Shown: positions 38,433-46,924 of the stretch, piece by piece
How positions within the stretch are numbered: position 1 is the stretch's first letter
How the letters are laid out: the number at the start of each line of letters is the position of its first letter
NCBI RefSeq assembly: GCF_001999945.1
Contig: NZ_CP019650.1
Location: 1,798,001 to 1,862,000, forward strand
Direction: 5' to 3'
DNA from: Microbulbifer agarilyticus
GTDB taxonomy: Bacteria; Pseudomonadota; Gammaproteobacteria; Pseudomonadales; Cellvibrionaceae
Length of the DNA: 64,000 nucleotides
Program-made: the position numbers and the translations under genes
Notes under the pieces: generated by a model
Told to the model about the DNA's origin: nothing
The model's database searches: none
What the model saw: only the letters and a program-made list of their open reading frames with translations

Positions 38433-40832
38433 ATGGCTTTGAGCGCAAGGAGATTTTTCGCGCGATTTGGTGTCCGGCGGATTGTGACAAGTGTTGTCGC
38501 CGCGTTTTTTTTGTTGCTCGGATTGGGCGGTTGGTTTGCCTACGAAAACTTACCTCGGCTTCCTGGTGTACCCAAGGCGCCAGTGGTCGGTGTGCCTCAA
38601 GGGGCGCTCGATCATCTTCCCCAAGCAGCCTATCTCGGTGAGCACCCTCGAAAAAGTGGGCGCCCGGCAGAGTATTTTCCATTCCCCATTGCGTTAGGCG
38701 AGAGTGGCCCGGTAGAAACACTTTTTTCTGGCCCCTCGACTTACCCATTTTTATGCGGACAAAATAAAGTCACCCATCTCCAGCCGCTGGTAGACAATCA
38801 TGCGGGGGAGGGTGTTCCCATTTTTTCTCTGGATGAAGAAGGGCAAAAAACGGATGAAGTAATTGGCTATAGCCGCGACTGTAGTCATGCAACTTCCGTT
38901 TCCTATTTTTATCGGAGTACCGTGGATGGCTTGTTCCATCGGTTAGAGAAAGCCAACAATGATATCGACAAGTTGACGGTGAACGGACGTACCACAGACT
39001 TCGTGGTGCGTTTGGAAACCGGTACTATTAATCGCTTCCATTACGCCATCGCTGTCTTGCGAGGGGAAGGAGAAACTGCAGAGAAGCCTAATGGTAGTAA
39101 TTGGAATAAACGCTTGGTTTATCAGTTTCGTGGTGGTGTAGGTGTTGGTCGCCGCCAAGGAAATATGGGGCGGAATGCAATTGTTGAACGTCGCGAGGAC
39201 CAGTTGGCCCGCGGTTATGCCATCGTTTATTCGACCGCCAACCAGACCAGTAATCACTACAATATCTGGCTCGCTGAGGACACGGCGCGGCGGTTGAAAA
39301 AGCAGTTTATATCGCTCTACGGTGAGCCTCTGTATACCGTCGGTATCGGTGGTTCGGGCGGAGCGATTCAGCAGTATCTTATTGCCCAGAATGCACCGGG
39401 CGTGCTCGACGCTGCAATACCTCTCTATTCGTACCCAGACATGGTGAGCCAAACCATTTACGTGTTTGATTGCGAGCCATTAGAGTATTACTTCGATGTT
39501 ATTGCGGCGGCGAATTCGCGTTGGAAGAGCGTGGCGGAGCGCGAACCCATTATCGGTCTTGCAACCAAGGCAGACTTTGAGCACCGCTTTAAAGTCTTGG
39601 AAGATACGGTTGCCATTTTTGACCCCCGTTATCGCGGCGTGGCTAATGGCACATCTGAGTGCGTGCAAGGCTGGCGGGGACTGGTGCCGCTAGTTAACAA
39701 CCCGAATTTCATTCACTTCAAGGCGAGCTATGCCGATGAGGTTGCAGATAAAACCCATTGGACACACTGGGAAGACTTGCGGGATTTCTATGGTGCCGGA
39801 AACGATGGGTACGCTAACAGTGCCTGGGATAATCAAGGGGTACAGTATGGTCTCGAAGCGCTAAAGCGCGGAAAGCTAAGCATCGAAGAGTTTCTCCACC
39901 TTAACGCTACGATCGGGGGCTGGAAAGCACCACTAGAGCAGGGTGGAGAAAAGCTATGGTTTATGAACGGTGATCTGTTCCCAGTGGATCTTTCAGTGTG
40001 GAGTGAGCACAACATGAATTTGGGGGGGCTGGATAATCCAGCGCCTCGAAATGTCGCTAGCATCGATGCCATCGAGGGTATTTATCGCTCAGGACATGTA
40101 TTCCTCGGCGATGTCGAAATACCGATTGTTGATCTGCGTCACTACTTGGAAGGTGAGCTGGATATGCACCATAGCCTGGCTTCCTTTTCCAGTCGTGAGC
40201 GGATTCGACTGGCGCGGGGGCATGCTGATAACCAGTTGATCTGGATGAGCCACAAGAAGTATGACCCGGTTGATGAAGCTCTGGATATTATCGATCACTG
40301 GATCCAGAAGATTGCTGAAAACCCTGAGCGCGGTGTTGCTGGAAACAAACCGGTGGAAGCTACTGACCGTTGCTTTGACAAAAATGGCAATGTCTTGGCC
40401 GCCGGTCCGGATGTCTGGGATGGTGCCTGGAATTACAAGGCCAGTGGCGCTTGCATGCAGCTCTACCCGATTTACAGTACGTCACGGATGATGGCAGGTG
40501 CGCCGATTACCGGGGACGTATTCAAGTGTGCTTTACAGCCGTTAGAGCGTGCTATCGCGAAAGAGGTCTACGGTCAGGCTACGAGCGATGTCGTCGAGCG
40601 CATTGACGACATGCGACGAATTTTCCCCGATGGTGTCTGTAACTACAATCTTGGTGATATTGCTCGCCCAAATGGACCGCTGTTTCCACAGGACGGTGAT
40701 GTGATGATTGCAGGACAGTCGGTTGAGTCTGATTATCGCCTGCTTCCCGATCAGATTGCGCAGGAACCTGAACCTGAAGACGAGGTTGCCCCGACACCAG
40801 TCTCCGTCGAATCAGTAGTGCCGGAGGAATAG
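38433..40832 (+). CDS. Exported DUF6351-type alpha/beta hydrolase-like protein
   Basis: A 799-residue protein with an N-terminal signal-anchor or signal peptide (basic start, then VTSVVAAFFLLLGLGGWFA, about 19-37). Features recalled from DUF6351: PFLCGQNKVTHLQPLVDN, a DCSHATSVSYFYRS segment and a nucleophile-elbow-like GIGGSGGAIQQ (about 305-315). These suggest an extracytoplasmic esterase/depolymerase-like enzyme, related in part to 3-hydroxybutyrate oligomer hydrolases. The C-terminus is acidic and Pro/Glu-rich. Start chosen by AGGGAG before ATG 38433 although the frame opens at 38373. Substrate unknown. Confidence 0.7.
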   Translation: MALSARRFFARFGVRRIVTSVVAAFFLLLGLGGWFAYENLPRLPGVPKAPVVGVPQGALDHLPQAAYLGEHPRKSGRPAEYFPFPIALGESGPVETLFSGPSTYPFLCGQNKVTHLQPLVDNHAGEGVPIFSLDEEGQKTDEVIGYSRDCSHATSVSYFYRSTVDGLFHRLEKANNDIDKLTVNGRTTDFVVRLETGTINRFHYAIAVLRGEGETAEKPNGSNWNKRLVYQFRGGVGVGRRQGNMGRNAIVERREDQLARGYAIVYSTANQTSNHYNIWLAEDTARRLKKQFISLYGEPLYTVGIGGSGGAIQQYLIAQNAPGVLDAAIPLYSYPDMVSQTIYVFDCEPLEYYFDVIAAANSRWKSVAEREPIIGLATKADFEHRFKVLEDTVAIFDPRYRGVANGTSECVQGWRGLVPLVNNPNFIHFKASYADEVADKTHWTHWEDLRDFYGAGNDGYANSAWDNQGVQYGLEALKRGKLSIEEFLHLNATIGGWKAPLEQGGEKLWFMNGDLFPVDLSVWSEHNMNLGGLDNPAPRNVASIDAIEGIYRSGHVFLGDVEIPIVDLRHYLEGELDMHHSLASFSSRERIRLARGHADNQLIWMSHKKYDPVDEALDIIDHWIQKIAENPERGVAGNKPVEATDRCFDKNGNVLAAGPDVWDGAWNYKASGACMQLYPIYSTSRMMAGAPITGDVFKCALQPLERAIAKEVYGQATSDVVERIDDMRRIFPDGVCNYNLGDIARPNGPLFPQDGDVMIAGQSVESDYRLLPDQIAQEPEPEDEVAPTPVSVESVVPEE

Positions 40833-40859
40833 ATTTAACGTTGTTTCTGGTGAATAAAT

Positions 40860-40897
40860 AGACGCTGAAATTTTTTCAAATTTTTGGCGTCTTTTTT
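40860..40897 (+). terminator. Terminator after the DUF6351 gene
   Basis: AGACGC (40860-40865) pairs with GCGTCT (40887-40892), with inner AAATTT/AAATTT pairing, followed by T6. Confidence 0.75.
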
Positions 40898-40898
40898 G

Positions 40899-40926
40899 TT
40901 GACTCTAAACTCCAGTCCGGTAAGAT
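40899..40926 (+). promoter_or_regulatory. Promoter for tRNA-Val/tRNA-Asp
   Basis: TTGACT (40899-40904), 16-base spacer, TAAGAT (40921-40926), GCGCC discriminator. It lies 65 bases upstream of tRNA-Val. Confidence 0.72.
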
Positions 40927-40991
40927 GCGCCTCGCTCTCGGGGGATAACCCCAGAGCAAAACGGAAACCTTCGATAAGAAGTTGCCGAATT

Positions 40992-41067
40992 GGGTGGTTA
41001 GCTCAGTTGGTAGAGCGGCGCCCTTACAAGGCGTAGGTCACAGGTTCGACCCCTGTACCACCCACCA
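40992..41067 (+). tRNA. tRNA-Val (anticodon TAC)
   Basis: 76 nt, acceptor GGGTGGT/ACCACCC, anticodon arm GCGCC-CTTACAA-GGCGT, T loop GTTCGAC, CCA encoded at 41065-41067. Confidence 0.97.
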
Positions 41068-41093
41068 CTTCTCGAGGAGAAGTGCACTACCGA

Positions 41094-41170
41094 GGACCGG
41101 TAGTTCAGTTGGTTAGAATGCCGGCCTGTCACGCCGGAGGTCGCGGGTTCGAGTCCCGTCCGGTCCGCCA
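41094..41170 (+). tRNA. tRNA-Asp (anticodon GTC)
   Basis: 77 nt, acceptor GGACCGG/CCGGTCC, anticodon arm CCGGC-CTGTCAC-GCCGG, discriminator G and CCA encoded at 41168-41170. Confidence 0.97.
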
Positions 41171-41216
41171 GATACAAAAAAGGCCCTGTTCGAAAGAACA
41201 GGGCCTTTTTTGTATC
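41171..41216 (+). terminator. Strong terminator of the Val/Asp tRNA unit
   Basis: A 21-bp perfect inverted repeat with a GAAA tetraloop (41192-41195), GC core AGGCCCTGTTC and A/T flanks. The T run at 41206-41211 works on the plus strand and the A run makes it usable from the other side. Confidence 0.93.
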
Positions 41217-41339
41217 TGGAAGATTACTGGCTTGATGCTGAAGCCCGGTTCAGCCTCCACCGCCTCCTCCAAATTGCCATTTGTCCAAAATCGGAATATA
41301 TTTGGTCATGTGACCTATAAAATCGACTCCGGAGGCGAT

Positions 41340-41702
41340 ATGGCGAGCCCAGTCCATACCCCACAAGCCACTGAAGATCAGGTTCTGCTCGAGGCAACCC
41401 TCAGTACTGCCAATCATTTGGGGCTCAAGAAAACAGAGTTAAGTGGCATCATTCATCTAGACGATCGAACATTGCGTCGCCGCAGTGGTCTTGCGCCTCA
41501 AAGTGCTGAAGGCCAGCTGGCACTGTTGCTTATCAGGGCCTATCGTTCTGCCTTCGTTCTGATGGGGGGAGAAGAGGGGGCTAAAACCTGGTTTGCTACC
41601 GCCAATCGAGCCCTTAACGGAATCCCAAAAGAGCTAGCGCGCCGCATAGACGGCCTCGTGCGAATTGTGACCTATCTCGATGCGATGCGAGGGAAGGTGT
41701 GA
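41340..41702 (+). CDS. Xre/MbcA/ParS-type antitoxin (DUF2384)
   Basis: A 120-residue antitoxin. The N-terminal part has an Xre-like helix-turn-helix (ATLSTANHLGLKKTELSGIIHLDDRTLRRR) and the C-terminal part the DUF2384 toxin-binding segment (WFATANRALNGIPKELARRIDGLVRIVTYLDAMRGKV). It would neutralise the RES toxin encoded next and repress the operon. A 206-codon frame running back through tRNA-Asp is discarded; CGGAGG precedes ATG 41340. GTGA overlap with the toxin. Confidence 0.92.
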   Translation: MASPVHTPQATEDQVLLEATLSTANHLGLKKTELSGIIHLDDRTLRRRSGLAPQSAEGQLALLLIRAYRSAFVLMGGEEGAKTWFATANRALNGIPKELARRIDGLVRIVTYLDAMRGKV

Positions 41703-42505
41703 AGGAGGAAGTGGGTGATCTGCGCGGCAAAATTCGTGAGTCGGCAGTGCGCTTACTTGGACGACTCTATCGGATTATCGAGTCTCAAGAGGAGGTTGCT
41801 ACCAGAAGCTTGGTCGACAGCCTGCAAAAGCAAGAGATTCTCGAAAACTTACTAGAGCAAAGTAAGCTCGTTCGACTGCCGGGTAGCGAACAGCTGCACT
41901 ATCTGCTGGCTACGCCATTCCGCTATCCGCCGCTGCCGTGGGGTTCACGATTTGGCGGTACCGCAGAGAGTGGCATCTTCTACGGCAGCAAAACAATTGA
42001 TACCGTGTTGATAGAGGCAGCCTATTATCGCCTGCTTTTTATCAACGATATGCACGAAGCGCCGGCTGCGCCGGTCGCAAGCTTTCATCAGATCTTCTCA
42101 GCGAAATATTGCGCCGACCCGGGCGTACGGCTGCAGTCCGAAACGTGGCGACACCACTGGCCTCAGCTCACTCACCCTTCTCAATACGGTTTCTGTCAAA
42201 CGTTGGGTGCACAGATGCGAGAAAGTAATGTGCAGGGGGTGGAAGCGTTCTCTGCTCGCGCGTTGATGGCGGGTATTTGCGAGTTACCTTCTAGTGGAGG
42301 GGGCGTTGGTGGTGAGGGTATCAATGTCGCACTATTTGACCCTGCGACTCTGCTCCCCAGAGCGCCGACGATTGAAGCAGAAGTAACTGCTGAAACGACG
42401 ATTGAAGGCATTTCATTTCTGGTGAAGTCAGGAAATAGCGTAAGCACAACGACCTTCGAGAAATCTGTTTTCCTGGCTTCTGGTACCTTGCCGCTCCCTG
42501 CCTGA
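41699..42505 (+). CDS. RES-family NAD-phosphorylase toxin
   Basis: A 268-residue protein starting at GTG. The RES core reads FRYPPLPWGSRFGG (R75), SGIFYGSKTIDTVLIEAAYYR (Y95, E106), and a GVEAFSARAL segment for the expected Ser. RES toxins degrade NAD+ by phosphorolysis and arrest growth. An unusually long N-terminal helical region (1-70) precedes the core. Paired with the upstream DUF2384 antitoxin, a typical type II module. Confidence 0.9.
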   Translation: MKEEVGDLRGKIRESAVRLLGRLYRIIESQEEVATRSLVDSLQKQEILENLLEQSKLVRLPGSEQLHYLLATPFRYPPLPWGSRFGGTAESGIFYGSKTIDTVLIEAAYYRLLFINDMHEAPAAPVASFHQIFSAKYCADPGVRLQSETWRHHWPQLTHPSQYGFCQTLGAQMRESNVQGVEAFSARALMAGICELPSSGGGVGGEGINVALFDPATLLPRAPTIEAEVTAETTIEGISFLVKSGNSVSTTTFEKSVFLASGTLPLPA

Positions 42506-42536
42506 CTCTAATTGTTCAACAATCGGTCTCTCATTG

Positions 42537-43484
42537 ATGGTTCGCTACTTAACCGAATTAAATCTCAACGCTTTTGTTGATGCAGCAGAAAACGTTCCAT
42601 ACCAGCAGATCAATTCCGATCTTTTTCCCAATCTCGATCTCTGGGTGCGTCGGGACGATCTGATCGATCCTGTTATTTCTGGTAACAAAGCCTATAAGCT
42701 CATTTACAATCTGATCGAGGCGCGCAAACGGGGTAAAGACACTATCGTCACGTGTGGCGGCGCTTGGTCAAATCATATCCATGCTACCGCGGCGGCTGGG
42801 CTGAGGTTTGGGTTCAAGACGATCGGGATCATTCGTGGAGAAAGAGTAAGAGAAATGAGTCCAATGCTTCAGGATGCTGAGCGATTTGGGATGAGCTTGC
42901 GGTTTGTGTCTAGGTCGCAATACCGGCATCGGCATGAGTCAAATTTTATGGAGTGTGTAGGGCTATGTAAAAAAATGAGTTGGTTTGTGCCAGAGGGTGG
43001 CGCTAACAATCAAGGTGCGATGGGAGTTCGACTGCTTGGTAAGATAATTACAAAGACAAGTCCCGTCTCATTTGGTGAATGTTGGGTAGCCTGCGGAACA
43101 GGAGTAACCTTGGGGGGGTTAATAACCAGTCTGCCAACCAAAACAAAGACTGTCGGGGTTGCTGTCCTTAGGGCTAAAAGCAGTATTTTAAAAGCCGTAG
43201 AGGAGTTGGGGCGCGCAGCAGGCGGTGTCGCACATGATAGTTGGCAGTTGATTGATAATGGTCACCAAGGAGGTTACGCCAAAAATACTAAGTCGCTCGA
43301 TGCATTCATGAAGCAGATGGACAGCATGACAGGCATTGGGTTGGATCATGTATATACGGCTAAGGTCATGTACTCCTTAGCAAAACGATTCGGTATCCGT
43401 ATGGGTAATGGTAGGGCGACTCATCTAAACCGCGTGCTATTAATGCATTCTGGCGGGCTCCAGGGGCGACGGGGATTTGCATAA
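42537..43484 (+). CDS. PLP-dependent ACC deaminase/D-cysteine desulfhydrase family enzyme
   Basis: A 315-residue fold-type II PLP enzyme. Family features are LWVRRDDLIDPVISGNKAYKL (the Lys of SGNKAYK region is the PLP lysine), CGGAWSNHIHATAAAG, and PEGGANNQGAMG with GTGVTLGGLI near the phosphate-binding loop. D-cysteine desulfhydrase or ACC deaminase cannot be separated here. A TTG precedes ATG 42537. It is a single gene with a hairpin after it. Confidence 0.85.
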   Translation: MVRYLTELNLNAFVDAAENVPYQQINSDLFPNLDLWVRRDDLIDPVISGNKAYKLIYNLIEARKRGKDTIVTCGGAWSNHIHATAAAGLRFGFKTIGIIRGERVREMSPMLQDAERFGMSLRFVSRSQYRHRHESNFMECVGLCKKMSWFVPEGGANNQGAMGVRLLGKIITKTSPVSFGECWVACGTGVTLGGLITSLPTKTKTVGVAVLRAKSSILKAVEELGRAAGGVAHDSWQLIDNGHQGGYAKNTKSLDAFMKQMDSMTGIGLDHVYTAKVMYSLAKRFGIRMGNGRATHLNRVLLMHSGGLQGRRGFA

Positions 43485-43495
43485 AAAACATACAA

Positions 43496-43529
43496 AACGC
43501 CCACCTTTTTTGGTTGTTTTTTGGGCGTT
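43496..43529 (+). terminator. Weak hairpin after the PLP enzyme gene
   Basis: AACGCCCA and TGGGCGTT (8 bp) with an 18-base T/G-rich loop, starting 12 bases past the stop. There is no T run after it, so terminator activity is uncertain. The next ~200 bases up to nadK hold no gene, only a small GGCTGA/TCAGCC hairpin near 43638. Confidence 0.35.
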
Positions 43530-43736
43530 GTGGTGGCAATACACCCAATAGATTTGTTATAAATTTCAGGTTCGACTCACCTATTTCCCTCAGGCATAAT
43601 CACTCGTCTGTTGATGTGGCTGTGTTTAATTTTTAGGCTGATACGGATGTTTTTCAGCCAAATATGTATGCACGGTGTTGCTAAGACTTTATAGAAACAA
43701 CTGCATTAGCCCAAGTTGGGGCACCTTGGGGGCGCG

Positions 43737-44609
43737 GTGTCGGAATTTCAGAATATAGGCCTTATCGGCCGTACCAAGAGTGATAGTGCGGTCCTCTCAC
43801 TAAAGCGATTGATGGCGTTTTTAGAGAAAGAGGGCTACTCAGTCGTGCTGGAAAAAAATACAGCCGACGATGTAGACAATCATGCCGCTCGCGTTTCAAG
43901 CAAAGATAGGCTGGGTGAGCTTTGCGACCTCGTTATCGTGGTTGGTGGTGACGGCAGCTTATTGGCTGCTGCACGGGCAATGGCAAAGTTTAGCGTCCCT
44001 TTGCTCGGAATTAATCGAGGTCGCCTCGGTTTTCTCACCGATATCACCCCAGATGAAATTGAGCTGAAAGTCAGTGAAGTGCTTGCTGGCAAATATATGG
44101 CTGAAAGCCGCTTCCTGCTCGACATGTCTGTAACCCGCAACGGCAAACAAATTGGAAAAGGTTCATCGCTAAATGATGTTGTAATTCATCCGGGTGAATA
44201 CATCCGTATGATTGAGTTTGACCTGTATATAGATGGCCAGTTTGTTTACACACAACGATCAGATGGGCTGATCGTTTCAACCCCTACTGGGTCAACCGCA
44301 TACGCGCTATCTGGTGGTGGACCCATTATGCACCCCAAGCTCGACGCAATAGTGGTAGTGCCGCTAAACCCGCATGCGCTTAGCAGTCGGCCAATTGTGG
44401 TAGAAGGCAGCAGTGAGTTCAAAATTATAGTTAGTCAAGACAATACTGAGCATTCATATGTTACCTGTGATGGGCATGATCAAGTTATTACTCAGCCAGG
44501 TGACGTAATTCGTATTCACAAAAAACCTCACCGGTTAACATTGGTTCATCCACTTGAACATAATTTCTATGAAACTTGTCGATCAAAGCTTAACTGGCAA
44601 GTGAACTAG
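43737..44609 (+). CDS. nadK: NAD kinase NadK
   Basis: Phosphorylates NAD to NADP. The 290-residue product has VGGDGSLLAAAR (GGDG motif, catalytic Asp, near residue 70), NRGRLGFLTD, SSLNDVVIHPGE, STPTGSTAYALSGGGPI and a C-terminal CDGHDQ segment. A TTG at 43716 opens the frame, but GTG 43737 (MSEFQNIGLIGR) gives the usual N-terminus. It lies before the polysaccharide locus and is not part of it functionally. Confidence 0.92.
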   Translation: MSEFQNIGLIGRTKSDSAVLSLKRLMAFLEKEGYSVVLEKNTADDVDNHAARVSSKDRLGELCDLVIVVGGDGSLLAAARAMAKFSVPLLGINRGRLGFLTDITPDEIELKVSEVLAGKYMAESRFLLDMSVTRNGKQIGKGSSLNDVVIHPGEYIRMIEFDLYIDGQFVYTQRSDGLIVSTPTGSTAYALSGGGPIMHPKLDAIVVVPLNPHALSSRPIVVEGSSEFKIIVSQDNTEHSYVTCDGHDQVITQPGDVIRIHKKPHRLTLVHPLEHNFYETCRSKLNWQVN

Positions 44610-44703
44610 GTTACAGTTTTGAATTTTATTCACTGTATTTGATTGTTGTGGTTTTTTTTCGATTTGGCTTTTTAATTTTAGTTTTTGTGTGAAGGGAAAA
44701 TCG

Positions 44704-45750
44704 ATGGTAGTAGAAAATCTTAATTCGGATCAGGCCGCATCAAGGGATGAGGTTGACTTGATAACTGTGATTAAGGGATTGTGGTCCCAGAAATTGGTGA
44801 TCATTATGATCACTGTAGGGATAACACTATTAGCCGCTGCTTACGCTTTTCTCAGCAAGCCAATCTACGAAGCAAAGATAGGGGTACTGCCACCGGTACT
44901 TAGTGATATTTCTGGGTTTAACCTTGCTCGGGGTGGGAAAAGTGGACTTAAACCATTTACGGTAGGAGAGGTATATGGCCTTTTTGTCCGGAACCTTAAA
45001 GCGGAGGAAAGTAGGCGTGAGTTTTTTGAAAAAGTATACGTTCCGTCGTTAAGTCAAGATTTGTTGTCGGGGTCTAAAGATAATCTCTACAGGAAGTTTT
45101 CACGAGAGCTGCGAATTAGTGGTGATGATGATATTTTGATCACTGTTCAAGGTGGTGATCCCGTACAAGCCTCTCGATGGGTGAAGCAGTACCTTGAGCA
45201 AGTTACTCATAAGTCTGTTAATGATGTTTTGCAGATAACGCGTAGTGAAGTGGAAATGAGAGGTAGTCAAATTCAGGAGCAAATTAAAACACTGCGGATT
45301 TTTGCGAAAACACGTAGAGAAGATCGTCTTGTCAGGCTAAAGGAGGCGCTTTTGGTGGCTGACGTGGTGGGTCTTGAGAACCCACCAGTTATCAGTAGTC
45401 AGATTACTCAACAGTTGAACGCTTTCATGAACGGCGACTTAATGTATATGCGTGGAACACAAGCTCTTAAGGCAGAGATTGAAACTTTGGAGAATCGAGC
45501 TTCCGATGAGCCGTTTATCGTGTCTTTGAGAAATCTGCAAGAGCAATATCTCCTGTTAACTTCATTTCAAGTGAGCCCCGAGAGTGTGGCTGTTTTTCAG
45601 CAAGACGGCGCTATTGTTGTGCCTGATGCGCCAGTTAAGCCCAAGAAAGTTCTGATTTTGCTGCTTGGTGGAGTATTAGGTGTCTTTCTAGGAGTGATTG
45701 TGGCGCTTGTGAGGTTGGGTATCAAGAATCATTCGGAAGACAAAGTGTAG
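44704..45750 (+). CDS. wzz: Chain-length determinant protein Wzz-like
   Basis: A 348-residue inner-membrane protein of polysaccharide co-polymerase family 1. Two membrane segments, near residues 31-52 and 318-340, flank a periplasmic helical domain with a coiled coil (about 180-220 and 235-265). The C-terminal PDAPVKPKK precedes the second segment, as in Wzz. It sets the modal length of the polymer made by Wzy. ATG 44704 follows AAGGGA; a GTG at 44689 is ignored. It opens the polysaccharide locus. Confidence 0.87.
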   Translation: MVVENLNSDQAASRDEVDLITVIKGLWSQKLVIIMITVGITLLAAAYAFLSKPIYEAKIGVLPPVLSDISGFNLARGGKSGLKPFTVGEVYGLFVRNLKAEESRREFFEKVYVPSLSQDLLSGSKDNLYRKFSRELRISGDDDILITVQGGDPVQASRWVKQYLEQVTHKSVNDVLQITRSEVEMRGSQIQEQIKTLRIFAKTRREDRLVRLKEALLVADVVGLENPPVISSQITQQLNAFMNGDLMYMRGTQALKAEIETLENRASDEPFIVSLRNLQEQYLLLTSFQVSPESVAVFQQDGAIVVPDAPVKPKKVLILLLGGVLGVFLGVIVALVRLGIKNHSEDKV

Positions 45751-45922
45751 GGGTTGCTTATAAATTCGCGACTTTTTTATTTTGGAAGTTGAATCGCAGG
45801 ATTAAATGAGTGCTGTTCGTGAAATGGAGCTTTTTAAATAGAGCCGTTTGGCGAGGGGAGAGTAACCGAAGCAGCACTCTTTGTCTTAAGTGCAAATTTA
45901 TATTGATGGTAGGAATAGTTGT

Positions 45923-46921
45923 ATGTTTGATAATGCGTCGATTTTAATCACCGGAGGTACGGGATCTTTCGGGAATACCTTTGTACCAATGATACTCGCC
46001 AAGTATAACCCTAAAAAGGTCATCATCTATTCTAGAGATGAAATGAAACAGTGGGAAATGGCGAAGAAATTCCAAGGGGACAGTCGTGTACGTTTTTTCA
46101 TTGGTGATGTACGCGACAAAGATCGCCTTTATCGCGCACTTGATGGTGTTGACTATGTAGTTCATGCAGCTGCTACCAAAATTGTTCCGACAGCAGAGTA
46201 CAATCCGTTTGAGTGCGTAAAAACTAATATTGATGGCGCGATGAACCTGATTGATGCTTGTATCGATAAAGGTGTAAAGCGTGTAGTCGCGCTTTCAACT
46301 GATAAAGCGAGCAGTCCGGTAAACTTGTATGGGGCTACTAAGTTGGCCTCTGACAAATTGTTTGTGGCGGGAAATTCTTATGCGGGTGGTCATGATACTC
46401 GCTTTGCTGTGGTGCGCTACGGTAACGTTATGGGGTCTCGTGGATCAGTTATTCCTTTCTTTATGTCGATAAAAGATAAAGGCGTACTTCCTATTACTGA
46501 TGAGCGCATGACTCGCTTTATGATTTCACTGGAAGAAGGTGTTGAGTTGGTTTGGCATGCTTTTGAAGACATGGAGGGCGGTGAAATATATGTTAAAAAA
46601 ATTCCCTCTATGAAAGTGACGGATCTGGCTAGCGTACTTGCACCACAAGCAAAGCAAGAGGTCATCGGGATCCGGCCCGGAGAAAAGCTGCATGAGCAAA
46701 TGATTAGTGCGGAAGATTCTTACTATACCTATGAGTATCCGGAACATTACAAAATCCTACCGGTAATTAATGATTGGTCGAATTGCGAGAAGCGAATTAA
46801 AGAAGGAACTAAAGTTCCAGAGGGTTTTGTCTATTCGAGTGATAACAATGGCGAGTGGATGTCAGAGGAGGATTTGCTTGCTTGGATTGATCGTAATTAC
46901 GATAAAATTGGGAGCATTTAG
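45923..46921 (+). CDS. pseB: UDP-N-acetylglucosamine 4,6-dehydratase (inverting) PseB
   Basis: First step of pseudaminic acid synthesis: UDP-GlcNAc to the 4-keto-6-deoxy-L-arabino sugar by a 332-residue SDR. The NAD motif is GGTGSFG (near residue 10), the catalytic region STDKAS...YGATK, and C5-inverting features match PseB/FlaA1. Upstream in-frame starts exist; ATG 45923 has GGTAGGAAT. The 170-base leader contains an inverted repeat GAGTGCTG/CAGCACTC (45808-45879). It starts a run of six adjacent pse genes. Confidence 0.93.
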   Translation: MFDNASILITGGTGSFGNTFVPMILAKYNPKKVIIYSRDEMKQWEMAKKFQGDSRVRFFIGDVRDKDRLYRALDGVDYVVHAAATKIVPTAEYNPFECVKTNIDGAMNLIDACIDKGVKRVVALSTDKASSPVNLYGATKLASDKLFVAGNSYAGGHDTRFAVVRYGNVMGSRGSVIPFFMSIKDKGVLPITDERMTRFMISLEEGVELVWHAFEDMEGGEIYVKKIPSMKVTDLASVLAPQAKQEVIGIRPGEKLHEQMISAEDSYYTYEYPEHYKILPVINDWSNCEKRIKEGTKVPEGFVYSSDNNGEWMSEEDLLAWIDRNYDKIGSI

Positions 46922-46924
46922 TTC

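Noticed and set aside
41082..41702. A 206-codon frame that would start inside tRNA-Asp
   Set aside because: The first 86 codons run through the tRNA and its terminator. The antitoxin start at 41340 has a good ribosome site.
43112..43118. Other short G tracts (seven G in the PLP enzyme gene, in the tape measure near 25799, and in wbpM near 63534) as phase-variable sites
   Set aside because: Seven bases is short for frequent slippage, and the genes have no clear link to phase variation. Only the ten-G tract in wbpL was kept.
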